A stretch of 64,000 nucleotides of DNA from Vibrio viridaestus (lineage in GTDB: Bacteria; Pseudomonadota; Gammaproteobacteria; Enterobacterales; Vibrionaceae). Below are positions 1-7,541 of the stretch, piece after piece. Numbering within the stretch: the stretch's first letter is position 1; every line of letters starts with the position of its first letter. The notes beneath the pieces are model-generated. The model worked only from the letters and a program-made list of their open reading frames with translations. It had not been told where the DNA came from and ran no database searches. Position numbers and translations under genes: made by a program. The stretch covers positions 372,001-436,000 of the forward strand of contig NZ_RJVQ01000002.1 of NCBI RefSeq assembly GCF_003856525.1, given 5' to 3'.

Positions 1-142
1 AGAAATCAATAACAATACGTTTAAGATTAAAGATCTGAGTAGCCAAGTCGCTGAATCTGCGGAGATCTCTAATAAGCAGACTCAGGAGCAGGCGAGCAAA
101 GTAAGAGAACAGGATAACTTGCTGAATAAGTTTGTTGTCTGA
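1..142 (+). CDS. C-terminal end of a methyl-accepting chemotaxis protein (partial)
   Basis: An open frame enters from the left edge and stops at TGA 140-142, giving 46 residues. The composition is that of a chemoreceptor tail: polar, heptad-like, with Ser, Gln, Asn and Glu (for example VAESAEISNKQTQEQ), ending LLNKFVV. The body of the protein is outside the window, so the family call is inference from the tail and from recalled Vibrio gene order, where a chemoreceptor gene sits next to bcp. It converges with bcp across a shared terminator. Confidence 0.55.
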   Translation, partial: EINNNTFKIKDLSSQVAESAEISNKQTQEQASKVREQDNLLNKFVV

Positions 143-171
143 TAAAAATTAGAAATGAAGTAGATAGAATA

Positions 172-197
172 AAAATGCCAGCAATTGCTGGCATTTT
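172..197. terminator. Bidirectional terminator between the chemoreceptor gene and bcp
   Basis: AAAATGCCAGC and GCTGGCATTTT form an 11-bp stem with a short loop, flanked by A and T runs on both sides. It lies between two convergent genes and can serve both. Confidence 0.8.
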
Positions 198-206
198 CTT
201 TGGAAT

Positions 207-671
207 TTATTGATTGAGATAATCAAGAATAACCTGATGGTGGTCTTTTGTTTTAAATTTATTAAAGACGTGCTCGATGACACCATTTTCATCAATTAAA
301 AAGCTGATACGATGCAGTCCATCGTATATTTTACCCATAAATTTCTTCTCTCCCCAGACTCCATAAGCATCCGCGGTTTGATGATCTTCGTCGGATAGCA
401 GCGTGAAATTCAGTTCATCACGAGCAGTAAATTTTTCAAGGCGTGGTACAGCGTCGATACTAACACCCAGAACAACAACGTTCAGGTCATCTAACTGTGT
501 TTTTATATCGCGCAAACCTTGTGCCTGAACAGTACATCCCGGGGTCATTGCTTTCGGGTAGAAATAGAGCAGGACTTTTTTACCTTTTAAGTCAGAAAGC
601 GTAACAGTTTCGCCATTTTGATTTTGTAATGAGAAATCAGGAGCCGTTATACCTGCTTGTAATGTGTTCAT
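207..671 (-). CDS. bcp: Bcp/PrxQ-type peroxiredoxin (thiol peroxidase)
   Basis: A cytoplasmic thioredoxin-fold peroxidase of 154 residues, the normal length for Bcp. It would reduce H2O2 and organic hydroperoxides with reductant from thioredoxin or glutaredoxin. The peroxidatic Cys46 sits in KAMTPGCTVQ, and the later segments FTLLSDEDH and HRISFLID match the family closely. In E. coli Bcp the resolving cysteine lies five residues after the peroxidatic one; here that position is Gln51, and Cys46 is the only cysteine in the protein, so this is a one-cysteine variant. The gene is transcribed away from dapA. In E. coli gcvR lies between bcp and dapA, and it is missing here. Confidence 0.95.
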   Translation of the reverse strand: MNTLQAGITAPDFSLQNQNGETVTLSDLKGKKVLLYFYPKAMTPGCTVQAQGLRDIKTQLDDLNVVVLGVSIDAVPRLEKFTARDELNFTLLSDEDHQTADAYGVWGEKKFMGKIYDGLHRISFLIDENGVIEHVFNKFKTKDHHQVILDYLNQ

Positions 672-1006
672 TGTTTATCCTTTTTCGAGCTTTACGTTAA
701 CTTGATATCAATTTAGCGATTTTATCGGATTTATTTGCCTAAGACATGGTAGCATAAAATCATTCAGTGTATTGTTTGGTCTGTTGTTTCGCTCTGGGGT
801 TACTGATCTCCAGAGCAACCCTCCGTTTTAGAGAGTGTTGCCTACCGGAAATTCGGCTCCTGCCGATAAGAGTGACCCAATAATTAGAACCAGATCAATC
901 AATAATAAATATTCACCAAATTAGCAAAAATAAGCGCAACGAATCACTTGTGTTTATTCATCGCATTACAGTACCATGCAGGTAGTATCAACCTAGGGAG
1001 AAAGAC
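672..1006. other. 335-bp intergenic region between divergent bcp and dapA
   Basis: There is no plausible coding frame here. It must hold the promoters of both flanking genes. The one structure seen is an inverted repeat, GCTCTGG (791-797) and CCAGAGC (810-816), about 190 bp before dapA. It is followed by GC-rich sequence (821-880) unlike the AT-rich remainder. I could not match it to a known riboswitch or small RNA. In E. coli the equivalent space holds gcvR. Confidence 0.5.
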
Positions 1007-1885
1007 ATGTTTTCTGGAAGTATTGTCGCATTAATTACACCTTTTAGACCCGATGGCGAAGTGGATTACATCAGTCTTAAGAAGCTGGTTGATTTCCATG
1101 TAGAATCAGGCACTGACGCTATCGTTTCTGTAGGTACTACAGGCGAATCTGCGACTCTTAGTATTGAAGAGCATGTCAAAGTTGTTGAAAGAACAGTTGA
1201 ATATGCTCAAGGACGTATCCCTGTCATTGCGGGTACAGGTGCGAATGCAACGCACGAAGCATTAACGTTTGCTCGTTTATTGAATAATACAGGTATTGCG
1301 GCGTGCCTAAGTGTTACTCCGTACTACAACAAGCCAACTCAAGAAGGTATGTACCTTCACTACAAAGCTATTTCTGAAGAAACGGATACTCCACAGATAC
1401 TTTATAACGTACCTGGACGTACCGGTGTTGACCTTCAACCAGAAACTGTTGGTCGCTTGTCAGAACTTAAAACCGTTGTTGGTATTAAAGACGCAACTGG
1501 TGATGTTAGTCGAGTTAAAAAACATCGTGAACTTTGCGGCGATGATTTTGTCCTACTCAGTGGTGATGACGGTACCGGCTTTGAATTTATCAAGCTAGGT
1601 GGTAACGGTGTTATCTCTGTAACGAATAACATAGCGGCGGCAGATATGGCTAAAATGGTTCATTTGGCGCTGGAAGGACGATTTGAAGAAGCTCAGACCA
1701 TTAATAATCGATTAATGGGATTGCATAAAAAACTGTTTATCGAATCAAGTCCAATTCCGGCTAAATGGGCTGCAGAAAAGATTGGAATCATCGAGTGTGG
1801 ACATCTTCGTTTACCAATGACTCCACTTTCTGAGTCGGCAATCCCTGCTGTTGAGCAGGCGATGAAAGATGCTGGCCTTCTATAA
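1007..1885 (+). CDS. dapA: 4-hydroxy-tetrahydrodipicolinate synthase
   Basis: Condenses pyruvate with L-aspartate semialdehyde, the first committed step of lysine and diaminopimelate synthesis. The 292-residue length is exactly that of the family. A TIM-barrel lyase is indicated by GTTGES (residues 43-48, including the catalytic Thr pair), the Tyr of LYNVPGRTG near 133, and the Schiff-base Lys of VGIKDATGD near 161. The ATG follows a good ribosome site (AGGGAGAAAG). It is 68 bp ahead of bamC, as in enterobacteria, so the two are probably co-transcribed. The window also holds dapE and an asd gene, so three steps of this pathway are present. Confidence 0.97.
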   Translation: MFSGSIVALITPFRPDGEVDYISLKKLVDFHVESGTDAIVSVGTTGESATLSIEEHVKVVERTVEYAQGRIPVIAGTGANATHEALTFARLLNNTGIAACLSVTPYYNKPTQEGMYLHYKAISEETDTPQILYNVPGRTGVDLQPETVGRLSELKTVVGIKDATGDVSRVKKHRELCGDDFVLLSGDDGTGFEFIKLGGNGVISVTNNIAAADMAKMVHLALEGRFEEAQTINNRLMGLHKKLFIESSPIPAKWAAEKIGIIECGHLRLPMTPLSESAIPAVEQAMKDAGLL

Positions 1886-1953
1886 CAAATAGATAGCAGT
1901 ATGAAAAATGTTTGCCGAGGTAACAAGTGCCTCGGCTTTCTATAGGAGTTTCA

Positions 1954-2970
1954 ATGAAGTTTTCTTGTCAGCTGGTGAGTAGTACACTAGCTGTTTTAGT
2001 TTTATCAGCTTGTTCAAATAATGCGGTTGAGCGTAAGCAGGCCGACGATGATTTTGCTTACCTAAATGCTCAGTCACTCCAGGATTGGAAATACCCACGC
2101 AACGCTTTACCTGAGTCCAGCTCTTTATATCAGATACCTCAAGGACAGTATAAAGGGTCTATAGGAACGGACGTTGATATTCGACCTCCCCAAGAAATTT
2201 TGACACTTCTATCTGGTGTTAGAGTCGATCAGCGTAGTAACACTGCTGAGCTATGGATGGTAAAAAATGGTACCGCAGACAAAATTTGGCGTGAGATTAC
2301 TCAGTGGCTAAATGCATCTGGTGCCTCTTTTACTGAACAGAGCAGTAGTGTCATTCAGACTGGTTGGGTAACTTGGTCTCCAGAGGATGAGCCTAATCCG
2401 GTGTTAGGTCGCTATCAGTTTGAAAAACTGCAGAAGACGGGACAGGATGGAATTCAGGTTAAGCTTTTGGAACTGAAGCAAGGCAGCCAGTCGCTTAGTC
2501 AAAATGAGTCAATGGTAGATCGTTATACAGCTGTGATGGCCAATAATATCGTGACCCACTATGACGATAAGCAGCGAGCAGATGAAGCAAATCGTATACG
2601 TAGTCAAATGAATAACATTGCTGTTCAGATGGGGTCTGACCGAAGTGGGCTTCCTGTTATCATTGCTCGCGCACCGTACAATGTTTTATGGGAACGCTTG
2701 CCTGATGCTATTATCAGAATCAATATGGCAATACAGGATAGAACTCAATCACAAGGTAGTATCAAAGTCGACTATACGACACCTGATGACGATGTTTGGG
2801 CATCCTTCCGTGTTGAACCTCTCCCGTTGAAGAAAGGTTCTTATACATTGCTGCTTGGTGATTTGGGTAACCGTACTTCAATTAACCTAACGGACTCAAA
2901 AGGCAAACCGGTATCGGAAGATACATTAAAATCTTTTGCTGATATTCTTTCTAAACTTCTTGAAAGATAA
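1954..2970 (+). CDS. bamC: Outer membrane assembly lipoprotein BamC
   Basis: Lipoprotein of the BAM complex, which inserts beta-barrel proteins into the outer membrane. The ATG at 1954 was chosen because AGGAG lies just upstream and it begins directly with a lipoprotein signal peptide: a short basic start, a hydrophobic core, and lipobox LSAC with Cys20 as the lipidation site. A GTG at 1927 would add nine residues with no benefit. The mature part has a flexible N-terminal stretch (including YPRNALPESS) followed by two helix-grip-type domains, as in known BamC proteins. The 338-residue length is normal. It follows dapA and ends at a strong terminator. Confidence 0.94.
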   Translation: MKFSCQLVSSTLAVLVLSACSNNAVERKQADDDFAYLNAQSLQDWKYPRNALPESSSLYQIPQGQYKGSIGTDVDIRPPQEILTLLSGVRVDQRSNTAELWMVKNGTADKIWREITQWLNASGASFTEQSSSVIQTGWVTWSPEDEPNPVLGRYQFEKLQKTGQDGIQVKLLELKQGSQSLSQNESMVDRYTAVMANNIVTHYDDKQRADEANRIRSQMNNIAVQMGSDRSGLPVIIARAPYNVLWERLPDAIIRINMAIQDRTQSQGSIKVDYTTPDDDVWASFRVEPLPLKKGSYTLLLGDLGNRTSINLTDSKGKPVSEDTLKSFADILSKLLER

Positions 2971-2975
2971 TGGTT

Positions 2976-3003
2976 AAAAAGGCGCTTATTCAGCGCCTTT
3001 TTT
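2976..3003. terminator. Terminator after bamC, overlapping the end of ypfN
   Basis: AAAAAGGCGC pairs with GCGCCTTTTT over a 7-base loop, followed by T residues. It terminates dapA-bamC on the plus strand and, read on the minus strand, also suits the ypfN operon. The stop codon of ypfN is inside it. Confidence 0.85.
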
Positions 3004-3189
3004 GTCATTCTTTTCCTTTAATTCTTGCTGATGTTTTTTATCTAATGCAATGAGTCTGTCTAAATCCTGATCTTTCTTTTTATACGCATCTAGATTTTTG
3101 GGTGTCATATATTTGAAGGCAACCATATTACCGATAAGAACAATCATAATTAACGGTATTATGACCCAGGGAGACGTCAAGATATCCAT
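2986..3189 (-). CDS. ypfN: Small membrane protein of the DUF2897 (YpfN) family
   Basis: A 67-residue protein with one N-terminal membrane segment (roughly residues 6-26, PWVIIPLIMIVLIGNMVAF) and a highly charged Lys/Asp/Glu-rich cytoplasmic tail likely to be helical. The layout and the position downstream of yffB-dapE match E. coli ypfN. I prefer the ATG at 3189, which has AGGTG six bases upstream, over the GTG at 3198. The molecular function is unknown. It is the last gene of the minus-strand operon, nine bases after the M15 peptidase gene. Confidence 0.8.
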   Translation of the reverse strand: MDILTSPWVIIPLIMIVLIGNMVAFKYMTPKNLDAYKKKDQDLDRLIALDKKHQQELKEKNDKKGAE

Positions 3190-3198
3190 TGTTATCAC

Positions 3199-3879
3199 CT
3201 ACACAGACAGGTTACTAATATACCTAGTGTAGAGGGATTCAAGCTGAGGTAAAACGATATTTTTGCCAAGAAGCGGTTCATCTCGCAATTGTTGAGCAAG
3301 AAGTTCGGGCGTTAACTGAGTGAGAAAGGCTTGAGTTGCCACTTGATGACTGATGTGCCAGGGTTCTGGAGCAACCCCCCCTTTATCTTCACGATAAGGA
3401 TAATAAAATCCGTACTTTTCTACGTTGATTTGCATCCACTCGAAAAACTTAGCTTGATGACCAGTTAAGTATTCCCAGGGTTCGAGTTGTAGTGACGTTG
3501 CTTGAGGGAGAGATAGTTGATCGTAAACATCAAAGTCTGTTCCCCAATGATGTCGGCTGGCTCCCGGTAGCGCCGACCAGCGCATAATAGCATGAACTTT
3601 TGCATCGTCCGAAAGCAGGGAAGTATCAAGTGGTTGGCTCTCTGTATCTAATACCGTTCTGGCACCTGAAAACTTCCCATTCCATATAGAGAGTTGTCTA
3701 TCAAAACTCCTGAACCCACTTGCGATATGGAGGTTGAAACCAGCCTCATTTGCCGCTTTAATCAGTGCTTTGATATCTGATATCACAAGTGTGTGAATAT
3801 CAAATTCCTTTTGCCCTAATAATAGCGGTTTTAGGTGGCTGGTTACTTTCCCAGTCAGTTGTTCAGGAGTCATGATCAT
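3199..3879 (-). CDS. M15 (VanY-type) D-alanyl-D-alanine carboxypeptidase family protein
   Basis: A 226-residue zinc peptidase-like protein. Zinc ligands are visible as His110 and Asp117 in [10 protein letters not shown] (the S-x-H-x(6)-D signature) and His175 in EPWH. The segment SGFRSFDRQ is also typical of VanY/DdcY proteins that trim D-Ala-D-Ala ends of peptidoglycan. No signal peptide is evident, so export is uncertain. The start codon overlaps the dapE stop in an ATGA arrangement, which fixes the start and implies translational coupling. In E. coli dapE is followed directly by ypfN, so this gene is an addition within the conserved operon, placing a cell-wall enzyme beside diaminopimelate synthesis. 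Confidence 0.85.
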   Translation of the reverse strand: MIMTPEQLTGKVTSHLKPLLLGQKEFDIHTLVISDIKALIKAANEAGFNLHIASGFRSFDRQLSIWNGKFSGARTVLDTESQPLDTSLLSDDAKVHAIMRWSALPGASRHHWGTDFDVYDQLSLPQATSLQLEPWEYLTGHQAKFFEWMQINVEKYGFYYPYREDKGGVAPEPWHISHQVATQAFLTQLTPELLAQQLRDEPLLGKNIVLPQLESLYTRYISNLSV

Positions 3880-5009
3880 GCTAGTGCATGCTCCAGAACT
3901 TTTTCGTACATATCCGTTAGTTTTTCAAGATCAGCGATACTAACGCACTCGTTCACTTTGTGTATAGTCGCATTGACTGGACCAAGCTCAATGACTTGAG
4001 CTCCCATCTGCGCGATGAAACGTCCATCAGAAGTGCCACCAGTGGTTAATAATTCAGGAGCTTTGTGGTTGACCTCGGTAACAGCGTTGACGACCGAGTC
4101 CAATAAAGTACCTTTATCAGTTAAAAATGGTAATCCGTTAAGGGTCCAATTTAGCTCGTACTCTAATCCGTGAGCATCTAACGTTGAGTGTACTCGACCT
4201 TTGATCTCATCAGCGGTGAGCTCGGTACTAAAGCGGAAGTTAAACTGCACGTTAAATTCACCAGGTATGACGTTTGACGCGCCAGTACCAGCATGCACGT
4301 TTGGAATCTGGAAGCTGGTTGGTGGGAAATAGTCGTTGCCGTTATCCCACTTAGTTTCCGCTAATTCAGCTATAGCGCGGAGAGACTGATGTACTGGGTT
4401 ACGTGCTAAATGAGGATACGCCACGTGTCCTTGAATTCCTTTTACCGTGAGGTCGCCTGTCAATGAACCACGTCGACCGTTTTTCACTACATCGCCCACA
4501 GAAGTGGTACTCGACGGTTCTCCAACAATACACATATCAATGATTTCATTTCTATCGCGAAGTGTATCGACAACACGAGTGGTTCCATTGATAAATGGAC
4601 CTTCTTCATCAGATGTGATTAAAAAGCTAATTGATCCTTTGTGGTTCGGGTTATTGGCGACAAAGCGTTCAACAGCAACCACCATACATGCCAGAGAGCC
4701 TTTCATATCTGCCGCACCGCGACCATGTAGGTGACCATCGATTATGGTTGGCTCAAAAGGAGGGGTATGCCATTGCTCTACCGGGCCAGATGGAACAACA
4801 TCTGTATGGCCAGCAAAAGTGAATAATGGTGCTTCTGTACCTTTACGTGCCCAGAAGTTAGTTGTGTCTTCAAACACCATGACTTCAATTTCAAAACCAA
4901 GTGCTTTCAGACGCTCAATCATCACGTCCTGACAGCCGGCATCTTCTGGTGTAACAGATTTACGGCTAATGAGATCTTTGGTCAGTGCCAATACTGGACT
5001 GTCTGTCAT
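3876..5009 (-). CDS. dapE: Succinyl-diaminopimelate desuccinylase
   Basis: Hydrolyses N-succinyl-L,L-diaminopimelate in the lysine and peptidoglycan precursor pathway. The 377 residues match the M20 metallopeptidase family. Metal ligands are visible: His68 (FAGHTDVVP), Asp101 (GRGAADMKG), the catalytic Glu pair at 135-136 (SDEEGP), and the late His of [18 protein letters not shown] and the dimerisation domain lie between about 180 and 290. It sits in the operon yffB-dapE-M15 peptidase-ypfN, 12 bp after yffB and overlapping the next gene. Confidence 0.97.
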   Translation of the reverse strand: MTDSPVLALTKDLISRKSVTPEDAGCQDVMIERLKALGFEIEVMVFEDTTNFWARKGTEAPLFTFAGHTDVVPSGPVEQWHTPPFEPTIIDGHLHGRGAADMKGSLACMVVAVERFVANNPNHKGSISFLITSDEEGPFINGTTRVVDTLRDRNEIIDMCIVGEPSSTTSVGDVVKNGRRGSLTGDLTVKGIQGHVAYPHLARNPVHQSLRAIAELAETKWDNGNDYFPPTSFQIPNVHAGTGASNVIPGEFNVQFNFRFSTELTADEIKGRVHSTLDAHGLEYELNWTLNGLPFLTDKGTLLDSVVNAVTEVNHKAPELLTTGGTSDGRFIAQMGAQVIELGPVNATIHKVNECVSIADLEKLTDMYEKVLEHALA

Positions 5010-5021
5010 CCTTGGTATCCT

Positions 5022-5372
5022 TTATTTTGAAAATAGGTTCGCATACTGTTCTGGTTTAAAACCAATGTGTAGGTTTCCGTCAATAGAAAGAACAGGGCGC
5101 TTAATCATGGCTGGGTATTCTACTAGAAGTTGTATCGCGGAATCGCTATTTATTTCGTCTTTTTGCTCTTGAGTTAATTGGCGATACGTTGTTCCGCGTT
5201 TATTAAGGACGGTCTCCCATCCAAGCTGTTCACAAAAGCCAGATACCATCTCTTGATCGACTCCTTGCTTACGAAAGTCGTGAAACGTAAATTCGATATC
5301 ATTGCTTTCTAACCATTTTTTGGCTTTTTTGATGGTATCGCAGTTTGGGATACCATACATGACCACAGACAT
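5022..5372 (-). CDS. yffB: ArsC/Spx-family protein YffB
   Basis: A 116-residue thioredoxin-fold protein of the ArsC/Spx/YffB family. One cysteine sits in the active-site loop (GIPNCDTIKKA, Cys11), and RPVLSIDG near the C-terminus is characteristic. E. coli YffB has been described as a glutathione-dependent thiol reductase-like protein; true arsenate reduction is unlikely. It is the first gene of the operon with dapE, as in enterobacteria, so the operon promoter should lie in 5373-5576. Confidence 0.88.
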   Translation of the reverse strand: MSVVMYGIPNCDTIKKAKKWLESNDIEFTFHDFRKQGVDQEMVSGFCEQLGWETVLNKRGTTYRQLTQEQKDEINSDSAIQLLVEYPAMIKRPVLSIDGNLHIGFKPEQYANLFSK

Positions 5373-5576
5373 ACTCTCTCCTCAACATATCGCGGTTTTT
5401 CTTATTTTGCCAAATCCTAGCAGGAAGTGACTGAATTCACAAAATATGCGATTAAGTATTCAGACTGATAATGAATATTGCAAACCAGTTGCATGACTGA
5501 AAGATCTATTGATCGAGCGCAACACACGCCGTACGAAAACAGAAATAATGGTGTAGCACAATAATAGGAGGTTTCG

Positions 5577-5858
5577 ATGGAGTTGAGTCCTGTTTTTGCA
5601 CGGAGATTGTACTTAGCGTATCTTGTTGAAAATACAGAAAGACCGAATGTTCCAAAATTAATTGAACAGACTGGTTGGCCACGTCGTACAATTCAGGACG
5701 TGCTAAAAGCGTTGCCTGGTATCGGTATTGAGTTGATGTTTATTCAAGATGGTCGTCGTCATAATGATGGTTATTACAAACTGTCTGACTGGGGGCCATT
5801 TGATAGTCAATGGATTTTAGACCGTCAAACGGATATCGAATCGAGCATCGCCCGGTGA
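5577..5858 (+). CDS. Small winged helix-turn-helix protein
   Basis: A 93-residue protein that reads as a single winged-helix DNA-binding domain: a helix-turn-helix around residues 27-50 (VPKLIEQTGWPRRTIQDVL) and a beta wing near DGRRHNDGYYKL. It resembles the HTH_43 type of stand-alone winged-helix proteins of marine gammaproteobacteria; I recall the family but not a function. A strong ribosome site (AGGAGG) precedes the ATG. It is alone on the plus strand, divergent from yffB, and ends at a terminator, so no target can be inferred from context. Confidence 0.8.
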   Translation: MELSPVFARRLYLAYLVENTERPNVPKLIEQTGWPRRTIQDVLKALPGIGIELMFIQDGRRHNDGYYKLSDWGPFDSQWILDRQTDIESSIAR

Positions 5859-5861
5859 TCA

Positions 5862-5888
5862 AAAAGCCAGAAGCAATCTGGCTTTTTT
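5862..5888. terminator. Terminator between the winged-helix gene and the LysR gene
   Basis: AAAAGCCAGA and TCTGGCTTTT form a 10-bp stem with a short loop and a T run, lying between two convergent genes. Confidence 0.85.
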
Positions 5889-5891
5889 CTT

Positions 5892-6773
5892 TTATCCTGC
5901 GTATATCCCTTTTAATTTCTCGAATAACCACTCATAAGCAACACTAAATTCCCTACCTTGTCGGAAAACAAGATCTACTGGTACCGACCAAGGCTTATGG
6001 TCAAATGTCACATTTATTTTGGCGAGTTCACCCGATTTAAGGTATGTGTCCGCTAAGAAGCTAGGAAGGTAGGCCCAACCTATTCTCTCTCTGACCATAT
6101 CGAGTATGCTGTAATGGCTGGTGCACCACCAAACATTCGGTGACATACTCACTAGCGATTGTGATTCTTGCTTAGAACGCCCACGAATGGCCAATTGTCG
6201 ATAGGGGACTAAATCTGAAGCAGATAGGTTTTTTAGGTTGGCTAAAGGGAACTGAGCGTGACATACCGGAATAAAGTCTACACTGCCGATATAACAGAAA
6301 TCGACACGCTTAATTGCTTCTACCTCTGAAAACATAATACCGAGGTCGATATCTCCACTTGCGACCTCAGCGATGATATCTGGGGATGCTATCGTCATGA
6401 GTTCTAATCTGATATAGGGAAACTTCTCTGAAAACTGGTGGAGTAATTGATTCAATGCTGAGGTTCTCAGTCCATCATCAAACCCAACTTTTAGCGAGCC
6501 TTCTTCCTTTCGGTTAATAGCGCCAGCAATTCTCTCCAACTCATCGGATTGTGCCAGAAGGGCTTTTGCACTGCGCAGTAATCGTTCGCCTTCTGCGGTT
6601 AAACGTGGGTTACGCGAACTTCTGTCAAACAGTTCAACTCCTAAATCGATTTCAAGAGAATTAATACCATGACTTACCGCCGACTGAACTTTACCTAACT
6701 TACGGGCACAAGCTGAGAAGGAACCCAATTCCGCGGCCAGAACCACCATTTTTATTTGTTCAAGACTCAACAT
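5892..6773 (-). CDS. LysR-family transcriptional regulator
   Basis: A 293-residue LysR-type regulator. The N-terminal helix-turn-helix (about residues 2-60, including FSACARKLGKVQSAVSHGIN) is followed by a linker helix and a substrate-binding domain (about 90-290). It is divergent from the SugE-type gene, with 88 bp between the starts and a 15-bp imperfect palindrome of the T-N11-A type in that gap. The usual inference is that it controls its neighbour and itself. The ligand cannot be told from sequence. Confidence 0.92.
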   Translation of the reverse strand: MLSLEQIKMVVLAAELGSFSACARKLGKVQSAVSHGINSLEIDLGVELFDRSSRNPRLTAEGERLLRSAKALLAQSDELERIAGAINRKEEGSLKVGFDDGLRTSALNQLLHQFSEKFPYIRLELMTIASPDIIAEVASGDIDLGIMFSEVEAIKRVDFCYIGSVDFIPVCHAQFPLANLKNLSASDLVPYRQLAIRGRSKQESQSLVSMSPNVWWCTSHYSILDMVRERIGWAYLPSFLADTYLKSGELAKINVTFDHKPWSVPVDLVFRQGREFSVAYEWLFEKLKGIYAG

Positions 6774-6806
6774 ATGAATTTTTTCGATAGTTATTAACTT
6801 TAACTA

Positions 6807-6821
6807 ATCATAATTATTGAT
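6807..6821. promoter_or_regulatory. Candidate LysR box between the LysR and SugE-type genes
   Basis: The sequence ATCATAATTATTGAT has matching ATCA/TGAT arms around an AT-rich centre and fits the T-N11-A pattern bound by LysR regulators. It sits about 35 bp before the LysR start and 40 bp before the transporter start. AT-rich sequence can produce such patterns by chance. Confidence 0.4.
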
Positions 6822-6861
6822 ACGATAGGTTGCAAATTCACCAAGTAAATAGGGGGCGGTT

Positions 6862-7179
6862 ATGAGTTGGTTCTACTTAATTATGGCGGGATTAACTGAA
6901 ATAGGTTGGCCGATAGGTTTAAAAATCGCTCAAAGTGGGCAGTCAAAACTTGTCGGTATCTCAATGGCTGTTGGGTTTATGGTTATTAGCGGAAGCTTTT
7001 TATTCATGGCTCAGAAGACGATTCCGATGGGCACAGCCTATGCCGTCTGGACTGGGATAGGAGCGACGGGGACTTTTTTGGTCGGTGTTTTCCTCTATGG
7101 TGACGCAACCTCGATTATGCGTTACGTCGGCGTTTTGCTCATTATTTCCGGTGTTTTGGCGCTTAAGTTTGCTCACTAG
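6862..7179 (+). CDS. sugE: SMR-family transporter of the SugE/Gdx type
   Basis: A 105-residue protein with four predicted membrane helices, the size and layout of small multidrug resistance proteins, which act as antiparallel dimers driven by proton exchange. The essential membrane glutamate is Glu13 (LTEIGWP). The segment IPMGTAYAVWTGIGA matches the Gdx/SugE subgroup, which exports guanidinium rather than bulky drugs in characterised members. No guanidine riboswitch was seen upstream. The ATG follows GGGGG. It is divergent from a LysR gene, which likely regulates it. Confidence 0.88.
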   Translation: MSWFYLIMAGLTEIGWPIGLKIAQSGQSKLVGISMAVGFMVISGSFLFMAQKTIPMGTAYAVWTGIGATGTFLVGVFLYGDATSIMRYVGVLLIISGVLALKFAH

Positions 7180-7187
7180 TTTCATTA

Positions 7188-7215
7188 CCGACAGGCAAAA
7201 TAGATTGCCTGTCGG
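7188..7215. terminator. Hairpin after the SugE-type gene
   Basis: CCGACAGGCAA and TTGCCTGTCGG form a perfect 11-bp stem with a 6-base loop. The following sequence is only moderately T-rich. It lies between the SugE-type gene and the convergent DUF1127 gene. Confidence 0.7.
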
Positions 7216-7236
7216 CTTATTCTCTCGCACCCATCA

Positions 7237-7443
7237 TCACTTCCAAAATGGTTTATTTATCTCTTGTTTGGCATCTTGTCGACTCACACCGATATCATCC
7301 AAAAGATAATCAGGCAGGTCTTCTAAGTGGTGCCTAGTTTTAGCATTTCGGTACCATTTTATTAAAGTGGATAAGAATTTCTTATGTCTATTTGACGTAG
7401 ATATCTTTGGAGTAGTCATTCTTGTTTGAGCATTAGTATACAT
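7237..7443 (-). CDS. DUF1127 (YjiS-like) small protein
   Basis: A 68-residue basic protein whose C-terminal half carries the DUF1127 signature: LEDLPDYLLDDIGVSR, then EINKPFWK at the end. Members are small Arg/Lys-rich proteins; some are linked to RNA binding or phosphate and carbon responses, but the role here is unknown. I prefer the ATG at 7443 because GGTGA lies five bases upstream; an ATG at 7455 and one at 7419 are alternatives. It is divergent from a GcvA-type LysR gene with a palindrome between them, which suggests that regulator controls it. Confidence 0.8.
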   Translation of the reverse strand: MYTNAQTRMTTPKISTSNRHKKFLSTLIKWYRNAKTRHHLEDLPDYLLDDIGVSRQDAKQEINKPFWK

Positions 7444-7515
7444 GTATGTCACCATTTCTATTAAATTGTGCTATTAATAATGGCTATGCATCCTGATTTG
7501 AACAAACGATTAAAT

Positions 7516-7530
7516 TTAACTTTGAGTTAA
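7516..7530. promoter_or_regulatory. Palindromic operator candidate TTAACT-N3-AGTTAA
   Basis: A perfect inverted repeat of 6 bp with a 3-bp spacer, also fitting T-N11-A. It ends 11 bp before the GTG start of the GcvA-type gene and abuts its ribosome site. It may be the autoregulatory site of that regulator, and may also affect the divergent DUF1127 gene. Confidence 0.5.
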
Positions 7531-7541
7531 GGAAAACTTAA

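Noticed and set aside
672-1006. Lysine or glycine riboswitch before dapA
   Set aside because: I could not find the conserved cores of either class; only one short stem is visible.
6774-6861. Guanidine riboswitch before the SugE-type gene
   Set aside because: The 88-bp gap is AT-rich without the conserved guanidine-I core, and a LysR gene is the likelier control.
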